Shown piece after piece: positions 7,037 through 11,363 of a stretch of 11,363 bases of DNA. A program made the translations under genes and the position numbers. Source of the stretch: Alphaproteobacteria bacterium (GTDB lineage: Bacteria > Pseudomonadota > Alphaproteobacteria > SP197); assembly GCA_022822575.1 (NCBI GenBank), contig JAJEBJ010000309.1, positions 1-11,363 on the forward strand, given 5' to 3'. Each line of letters starts with the position of its first letter. Positions within the stretch are counted from its first letter, which is position 1. Below the pieces are notes generated by a model. That model had not been told where the DNA came from and ran no database searches. It worked only from the letters and a program-made list of their open reading frames with translations.

Positions 7037-7042
7037 ATCATA
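7037..7042 (-). promoter_or_regulatory. Possible -10 element for the CurA-like reductase gene
   Basis: On the minus strand TATGAT (one mismatch to TATAAT) lies 26 bases before the reductase ATG, which would give a leader of about 20 nt containing the ribosome site. No recognisable -35 is found 16-18 bp upstream, so an activator-dependent or non-sigma70 promoter, or chance, remains possible. Confidence 0.3.
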
Positions 7043-7130
7043 GGCCATCCTGGTCGCTTCGAGTCCTCGTTCCTTGTCGTCCGCTATCGTCCGTGCCACA
7101 AGGAAGCAACAGCCCCGGGAATGAACGCAC

Positions 7131-7571
7131 ATGTCTGGATCCATACTTGCCATTGCACGTCGTGGCGCATCGAGAGCACCCATGGAGGAACTCAAGGCGA
7201 CGACGATCAGTATCGATGCCGGGGTCGAGGGCGATCTGCGCGGCGAACCGGGCGACCGGCAGGTCACCATCCTGACCCGGGAAAGCTGGGATGCGGCATG
7301 CGCCGAACTGGGAGAACGCCTGCCGTGGACAACGCGGCGGTCCAACATTTTCATCTCTGGACTGCGGGTCGAGGGCCAGCTTGGCCGCACCGTGCATATC
7401 GGCGATGTCGAACTCGCCATCACAGGCGAAACCGATCCGTGCTCCCGCATGGAAGAACAGGCCACAGGCCTGCGTCAGGCCCTTGCCGTGGACTGGCGCG
7501 GCGGCGTGACCTGCCGGGTCCTCAAGTCCGGTTCCATCAAGGTTGGTGACAGAGTAGAATTTGCATCGTGA
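7131..7571 (+). CDS. Stand-alone MOSC domain protein
   Basis: A 146-residue protein consisting of little more than one MOSC (molybdenum cofactor sulfurase C-terminal) domain. Visible family features are 'GVEGDLRG' (31-38), 'RQVTILTRESW' (43-53), 'TTRRSNIFISGL' (67-78), 'GDVELAITGETDPCSRM' (91-107) with the conserved Cys104, and 'GGVTCRVLKSGSIKVGD' (124-140). MOSC domains in mARC, YcbX and YiiM bind molybdenum cofactor through that cysteine and act on N-hydroxylated or sulfur-bearing substrates. Here the MOSC_N barrel and any ferredoxin domain are absent, so a partner electron donor would be required for redox activity. The start follows a weak GGGA. It is first in a plus-strand operon, 31 bp before the cysteine hydrolase. 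Confidence 0.9.
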   Translation: MSGSILAIARRGASRAPMEELKATTISIDAGVEGDLRGEPGDRQVTILTRESWDAACAELGERLPWTTRRSNIFISGLRVEGQLGRTVHIGDVELAITGETDPCSRMEEQATGLRQALAVDWRGGVTCRVLKSGSIKVGDRVEFAS

Positions 7572-7590
7572 GTTCACCCAAGAACGCCCC

Positions 7591-7597
7591 AGGGAGG
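7591..7597 (+). promoter_or_regulatory. Strong ribosome-binding site deciding the cysteine hydrolase start
   Basis: AGGGAGG lies five bases before the ATG at 7603 and fixes that start. An in-frame TTG further upstream (7561) overlaps the end of the MOSC gene and would place this site inside the coding region. Confidence 0.7.
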
Positions 7598-7602
7598 ACG
7601 AC

Positions 7603-8214
7603 ATGGCAGCTTTGACCGATGGCAATCCCGCCCTCATCATCGTCGACATCATGGGAACCGGACGTCCGGAGGACGACGACGGCGGCATTCCCAGCATGGG
7701 AGGCGAAGAGGAGCGTGTCGACCGCGTGATCCCGCTCATTGAGGCGGCGCGTGCCGGCAACATACCTGTCATCTACATCATCGAGGTGCACCGGCCCGAT
7801 CACGTGGACTTCGGTCGCGAACTCGACGGTGACGAGGACGTTCACTGTGTCGAGGGACATCCGGGCACACGCATTCACGTTCGCCTGCCCTATCGCGCGG
7901 GTGTGGATTATCTCATCCCCAAACGCCGGTACTCTGCATTCTTCGGAACAGATTTCGAAATCCTGCTGAAGGGACTGAAGGTCGATACTCTCTTCCTGTG
8001 CGGTGGCCTGACCGATGTCTGTGTCCACTATACCTTCGTCGATGCGCACCAGAACGACTATCACGCCCATGTCATCGAGGACTGCGTGGGTGGATCCAGT
8101 TTCGAAGCCCACAACGCCTCTCTCAAGGCGATGGAGTATCTCCAGCACGGTGCAAGGTGCAGCAGTCACGATGTGATTGCCGCCTTCCGGAAGCGTCAAC
8201 GCGAAGCCGCCTGA
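7603..8214 (+). CDS. Isochorismatase-fold cysteine hydrolase
   Basis: A 203-residue member of the isochorismatase-like superfamily, which includes nicotinamidase, N-carbamoylsarcosine amidase, biuret hydrolase and isochorismatase. The Asp-Lys-Cys triad is complete: Asp15 in 'LIIVDIM' (11-17), Lys107 in 'IPKRRYSAFFGTD' (105-117) and Cys140 in 'GGLTDVCVHYT' (134-144) with its preceding turn. An acidic glycine-rich insertion (22-37, 'EDDDGGIPSMGGEEE' region) follows the first strand. The triad and the following 'VDAHQNDY' (146-153) suggest a hydrolase for a C-N bond rather than isochorismate, but the substrate cannot be set. It is cytosolic. It lies between the MOSC gene and the flavoprotein gene, with gaps of 31 and 20 bp, and is probably co-transcribed with both. 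Confidence 0.92.
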   Translation: MAALTDGNPALIIVDIMGTGRPEDDDGGIPSMGGEEERVDRVIPLIEAARAGNIPVIYIIEVHRPDHVDFGRELDGDEDVHCVEGHPGTRIHVRLPYRAGVDYLIPKRRYSAFFGTDFEILLKGLKVDTLFLCGGLTDVCVHYTFVDAHQNDYHAHVIEDCVGGSSFEAHNASLKAMEYLQHGARCSSHDVIAAFRKRQREAA

Positions 8215-8234
8215 ACATCGGGGGAAACGGTACC

Positions 8235-10193
8235 ATGGCGGACCGTTTCCCGACTCTCTTTTCTCCTCTCGCCGTCGGGCCGCGCACGTTTCGCAACCGC
8301 ATCTTCTCGACCGGTCACATGACCTGTCTGCTCGATGCGGACAGGCTGCCTGACGAGCGCTTTGTTGCCTATCATGAAGCCCGTGCACGGGGTGGAGCAG
8401 GTCTCATCATCACCGAGGCGGCAAGGGTCCACGCAAGCGGCGGCTGGCGCAATCTCGATGCCTCCGGTGACGCCTGCATCGCTCCCTATCGGCGTACCGC
8501 GGATGCCGTGCATCACCACGGATGCATGATCTTCGGTCAACTCGGTCATTCCGGCGCCTATGGCGTGACAACCCGCGACGGCAGTCACGGAGTCGCGTTC
8601 GGCCCGTCCCAGGTGAAGGCACAGCGTTCCCACACCGTCGCTCGGGCCCTGTCACTGAACATGATCGGCGAACTCGTGGATGCCTACGGCGCGGCCGCCG
8701 GACGCATGAGGAGAGCCGGGCTTGACGGTGTCGAGATCCTCGCCAGCCACAGCCTGCTTCCGGCGCAATTCCTCAATCCGGCCATGAACAGCCGCCAGGA
8801 TGCCTATGGCGGATCGCTGGCGAACCGCATGCGGTTCCTCGAAGAAGTCATCGCCTGCGTGCGTGACCATGCCGGCCCGTCGATGGTCGTCGGCATGCGG
8901 ATTTCCGGTGACGAGATGGAGACCGGTGGCAACGACCCCGAGGAACTGCTCGAGGTGTGCCGGCAGCTCGGCAACGCCGGCACCCTCGACTACATCAACG
9001 TCATCGCAGGTTCCATGATGGGCCTCAGGGGGTCGATCCACGTGGTCCCGCCCATGAACATCGAGACCGCCTACCTCGCACCGCTTGCCGCCACCGTAAA
9101 GCAACTGGTGCCGATACCTGTGTTTGTCGCAGGCCGGATCAATCAGCCCCAGGACGCAGAAACCATCCTCGCCACCGGCCAGGCTGACATGACAGGGATG
9201 ACCCGGGCCCAGATTGCCGACCCCGAAATGGCCAACAAGGCAAAGACCGGGCGTGTCGACGACATCCGCGCGTGCATTGCCTGCAACCAGGCCTGCATTG
9301 GTCACATGCAGACCGGCCACGGCATCTCCTGTATCCAGCATCCGGAAACCGGCCGGGAACTGGACTACGCTGTCAAGCCTTCCGCCAGAGTGTCGCGGAC
9401 CGTGGTCGTGGCGGGGGGCGGACCGGCAGGCATGAAGGCTGCAGCCGTCGCTGCGGAACGTGGACACCGGGTCATTCTCGCTGAACAGTCACTCCGCCTG
9501 GGAGGCCAGGTCCTGCTGGCCCAGGAGTTGCCCGGACGCGCAGAATTCGGTGGCATCGTAGCCAATCTTCAACGCGAGATGGCCCGTCACGCAGTGGAGG
9601 TGAAACTGGGTACCAGGGTGACGCGGCAGACCCTCGAGGACTGGGATGCCGACACGGTGATCGTGGCGACAGGTGCAATGCCGCTCGTTCCCGATATCGA
9701 GTCCGATGATCACACCATGCTGGTGGACGCCTGGCAGGTTATCCGTGGCGAGACCTCAATCGGTTCCCGCGTCGTGGTTGCCGACTGGCGCTGCGACTGG
9801 ACGGGCCTGGGGCTGGCCGAAAAGCTCACCCGGGAAGGATGCCGGGTGACTCTGGCGATCAACGGCACGATGCCGGGCCAAATGATCCAGATGTACGTAC
9901 GCGACCGCTGGGCAGGTGAACTCAACCGTCTTGGCATCGAGGTCATCCCGTACGTTCGTCTCGTCGGCGCAGACTCTTCGGGCGCCTGGCTGCAACACGT
10001 CACGTCGGACGAGATCATTCTCATCGAATCGGTCGACACCGTGGTCGCGGCAGTGGGTCACATGCCCGATACCGCGCTTGCCGAAGAACTTGCCGACTGG
10101 CCCGGAACATGCCTCGAGATCGGCGACTGCCTCAATCCCAGAACCTGCGAGGAAGCGGTCCTCGAAGGCATGAAGGCAGGGAGTTCCGTGTAG
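8235..10193 (+). CDS. NADH:flavin oxidoreductase / TMADH-type flavoprotein with 4Fe-4S cluster and FAD domain
   Basis: A 652-residue three-part protein. An OYE-like FMN TIM barrel spans about 1-345 ('FSPLAVGPRTFRNRI', 'GQLGHSG' 101-107, 'NSRQDAYGGSLANRMRF' 185-201, 'VFVAGRI' 296-302). Next comes a CxxCxxxC-x11-C cluster site (Cys347, 350, 354, 366), then an FAD/nucleotide domain with 'VVAGGGPAGM' (391-400) and 'VIVATG' (475-480). This is the layout of dienoyl-CoA reductase FadH and trimethylamine dehydrogenase. FadH's catalytic Tyr and His are missing ('ASHSLLPAQF' 170-179; 'AGSMMGLRG' 258-266), while a TMADH-like His172 is kept. The second dinucleotide site reads 'VVVADWRCDWTGLGLAE' (513-529), not GxGxxG. 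It may be an N-demethylase or amine dehydrogenase giving electrons to ETF; a different OYE reaction is possible. The ATG at 8235 has GGGGGA nine bases upstream. Confidence 0.9.
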   Translation: MADRFPTLFSPLAVGPRTFRNRIFSTGHMTCLLDADRLPDERFVAYHEARARGGAGLIITEAARVHASGGWRNLDASGDACIAPYRRTADAVHHHGCMIFGQLGHSGAYGVTTRDGSHGVAFGPSQVKAQRSHTVARALSLNMIGELVDAYGAAAGRMRRAGLDGVEILASHSLLPAQFLNPAMNSRQDAYGGSLANRMRFLEEVIACVRDHAGPSMVVGMRISGDEMETGGNDPEELLEVCRQLGNAGTLDYINVIAGSMMGLRGSIHVVPPMNIETAYLAPLAATVKQLVPIPVFVAGRINQPQDAETILATGQADMTGMTRAQIADPEMANKAKTGRVDDIRACIACNQACIGHMQTGHGISCIQHPETGRELDYAVKPSARVSRTVVVAGGGPAGMKAAAVAAERGHRVILAEQSLRLGGQVLLAQELPGRAEFGGIVANLQREMARHAVEVKLGTRVTRQTLEDWDADTVIVATGAMPLVPDIESDDHTMLVDAWQVIRGETSIGSRVVVADWRCDWTGLGLAEKLTREGCRVTLAINGTMPGQMIQMYVRDRWAGELNRLGIEVIPYVRLVGADSSGAWLQHVTSDEIILIESVDTVVAAVGHMPDTALAEELADWPGTCLEIGDCLNPRTCEEAVLEGMKAGSSV

Positions 10194-10196
10194 GAA

Positions 10197-10973
10197 TCAC
10201 GTTACCGGGCGGCGGCGCCAGGGAGCAAACCAGCCGAGTCCCTCGTGCGTGGTAGCGGCAGGAGTGTATTCCGCTCCCACCCAGCCCCTGTACTCGCTGC
10301 GGTCGATCAAGCCGAAAATCCAGTCATGATTGATTTCACCGGTGCCCGGTTCATGACGGCCCGGATTGTCCGAGACCTGCACATGTCCGATCAACGGCAG
10401 CTGTTCCGTGAAGTGGCGGGAGATGTCTCCCTCACTGACCTGACAGTGGTAGAAGTCGAACTGGATCTTGACGTTCGCCCGATCCACGGCCTTGACCACG
10501 CATCGCGCCTGGTTCTGGCGTGTCAGGATGTATCCGGGAACGTCGTGCCCGTTGATCGGTTCAACGAGAAGCGTGATGCCCAGAGAGGAGGCCTCGGCGG
10601 ATGCCCGGCGGAGGTTGTCGACGAGCACCTCATAACAGGCTTCGAGACTTGTTTCCGGTGGGAGAATTCCGGAGAGAACGTGGACAAGGCCAGTACCGGT
10701 GACGGTTGCATAGTCGAGCGCCACCTTGAGACAGTCGCTGAACTCGCTTTCGGCACCCGGAATGCCGGCCAGGCCAGCCTCTCCGCCTGGCGCATTGACA
10801 AGCACCAGATCAAGACCACATTCCTTCAGCGTCCTGGCAACCGTTTCGGCCGGAAGGTCATAGGGTTCCTGGATCTCGACGGCCTCAAAGCCCGCGTCCG
10901 CTGCCAGGGCAAACCGTTCCCAAAGAGGTGCTTCCGTGAACATGGTGGAGAGGTTGGCAGCAAAATGCGGCAT
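10197..10973 (-). CDS. hyi: Hydroxypyruvate isomerase family protein (Hyi/OtnI-like TIM barrel)
   Basis: A 258-residue xylose-isomerase-like TIM barrel. Signature residues are Glu138 in 'LLVEPINGHDVPGY' (135-148), 'FDFYHCQ' (172-178), 'HVQVSDNPGRHEPGTGEIN' (197-215) and Glu235 in 'VGAEYTPAATTHEGLGWF' (232-249). The two glutamates correspond to the E. coli Hyi catalytic pair. Hyi interconverts hydroxypyruvate and tartronate semialdehyde, while close relatives (OtnI) isomerise 2-oxotetronate; the two cannot be told apart here. None of the usual glyoxylate-pathway partners (gcl, glxR) is in the window. The start at 10973 gives the typical MPHFAANLS N-terminus and has GGAG nine bases upstream (10983-10986); the frame runs further up but without family sequence. 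It is convergent with the flavoprotein gene, 3 bp between stops, and divergent from nadK. Confidence 0.88.
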   Translation of the reverse strand: MPHFAANLSTMFTEAPLWERFALAADAGFEAVEIQEPYDLPAETVARTLKECGLDLVLVNAPGGEAGLAGIPGAESEFSDCLKVALDYATVTGTGLVHVLSGILPPETSLEACYEVLVDNLRRASAEASSLGITLLVEPINGHDVPGYILTRQNQARCVVKAVDRANVKIQFDFYHCQVSEGDISRHFTEQLPLIGHVQVSDNPGRHEPGTGEINHDWIFGLIDRSEYRGWVGAEYTPAATTHEGLGWFAPWRRRPVT

Positions 10974-11064
10974 GGTGATGGACTCCGGAGACAGCAGCAT
11001 CCGGAAGCTATGGCGCCGGGACCTCGTTGGGAAGCAGGACGAACTCTGCCGGCACGCTGATTCG

Positions 11065-11092
11065 TTGGACAGGCTCGGGGCCATCCTGTAAC
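11065..11092 (+). promoter_or_regulatory. Weak candidate promoter for nadK
   Basis: TTGGAC (11065-11070) and TGTAAC (11087-11092) are 16 bp apart in the 171-bp hyi/nadK divergent region (10974-11144), which otherwise holds nothing I recognise. Each hexamer matches the sigma70 consensus only partly. The position, about 50 bases before the nadK start, is reasonable. Confidence 0.25.
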
Positions 11093-11132
11093 GCTTGCCC
11101 CGGTATCAGGTCGATGCCAGTCACGACATCGG

Positions 11133-11137
11133 GGAGG
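11133..11137 (+). promoter_or_regulatory. Ribosome-binding site of nadK
   Basis: GGAGG, within GGGGAGG, lies seven bases before the TTG at 11145. No in-frame ATG occurs before the conserved NAD kinase sequence, so this site supports TTG as the start. Confidence 0.65.
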
Positions 11138-11144
11138 CAGGGTC

Positions 11145-11363
11145 TTGAAAAGACCGGACATCGCCTTCGTTGCATCAGCAGATATCAAGGCACAACAGGC
11201 ACGTGACGAACTGGTCACCCGCTACGGTTGCTCGAACGTCGACGATGCCAGGGTCATCGTTGCCCTGGGGGGCGATGGATTCATGCTCGAGACCCTGCAT
11301 CACTATCTCGACAGGGATGTCGGGGTCTACGGAATGAATCGTGGTTCCATCGGTTTCCTGATG
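11145..11363 (+). CDS. nadK: NAD kinase, N-terminal part (truncated by window edge)
   Basis: The first 73 codons of NAD kinase, which phosphorylates NAD to NADP in the cytosol. The frame reads MKRPDIAFVASADIKAQQ and reaches 'VALGGDGFMLETLH' (39-52), whose GGDG (42-45, Asp44) is the diagnostic ATP/NAD-binding motif. 'YGMNRGSIGFLM' (62-73) is the adjoining conserved segment, in the form I associate with alphaproteobacterial enzymes. The N-terminus before GGDG is short, about 40 residues, as in alphaproteobacterial NadK and unlike the longer gammaproteobacterial form. Translation appears to begin at TTG with a good ribosome site. The gene continues past the right edge. It is probably unrelated in pathway to hyi, which is divergent. 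Confidence 0.9.
   Translation, partial: MKRPDIAFVASADIKAQQARDELVTRYGCSNVDDARVIVALGGDGFMLETLHHYLDRDVGVYGMNRGSIGFLM

Noticed and set aside
5478..7043. 521-codon plus-strand ORF over the hydrolase start and the CurA-like gene
   Set aside because: Antisense shadow: the minus strand encodes intact families throughout, and the plus-strand product has no coherent motif.
8235..10193. Annotation as 2,4-dienoyl-CoA reductase (FadH)
   Set aside because: The layout matches, but the catalytic Tyr and His positions are Leu and a SMMG segment, and the NADPH-type second GxGxxG is absent.
10974..11084. Upstream extension of the isomerase to 11084
   Set aside because: The added residues are not Hyi-like, and GGAG is correctly spaced for the ATG at 10973.

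Overview
The window comes from a high-GC bacterial chromosome, most likely an alphaproteobacterium of a Rhodospirillales-like type. The basis is strong G/C bias at third codon positions, the short NAD kinase start with its 'GGDGFMLETLH' and 'GMNRGSIGFLM' motifs, and the mix of acyl-CoA dehydrogenases, SDR, CurA-like reductase and TMADH-type flavoprotein. This assignment is by eye. I see no mobile element, CRISPR array, tRNA or rRNA, and the coding density is high.

Left part (1-4521): acyl-CoA or lipid catabolism. An ACAD10/11-type APH-fold kinase enters from the left, truncated at its N-terminus. It runs convergently into a minus-strand pair, an SDR dehydrogenase followed by msrA; the kinase and msrA ends overlap by 7 bp. 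Divergent from the SDR is a tight two-gene unit of acyl-CoA dehydrogenases 4 bp apart. They look like the alpha and beta halves of a heteromeric enzyme, because only the first keeps a plausible catalytic glutamate.

Middle (4522-7010, minus strand): a cytosolic SxxK serine hydrolase of the beta-lactamase/NylB type, and upstream of it a CurA/YncB-like NADP-dependent reductase. The 214-bp gap between them holds a 35-codon ORF that reads like a miniature lipoprotein. A perfect 7-bp hairpin lies between the convergent dehydrogenase and hydrolase genes.

Right part (7131-10193, plus strand): a compact three-gene operon of a stand-alone MOSC protein, an isochorismatase-fold cysteine hydrolase, and a 652-residue FMN/4Fe-4S/FAD flavoprotein with trimethylamine-dehydrogenase layout. 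The flavoprotein lacks the dienoyl-CoA reductase catalytic pair and the usual second GxGxxG, so it may be an oxidative enzyme passing electrons to ETF. This is the part most likely to encode an uncharacterised pathway, perhaps for an N-containing small molecule. A hydroxypyruvate isomerase family gene converges on it 3 bp away. Divergent from that gene, nadK starts at a TTG and runs off the right edge.

A shared theme is redox and CoA-ester catabolism: ACADs and TMADH-like enzymes both classically feed ETF, and NAD kinase and MsrA are housekeeping redox genes. All functional links between the transcription units are inference.
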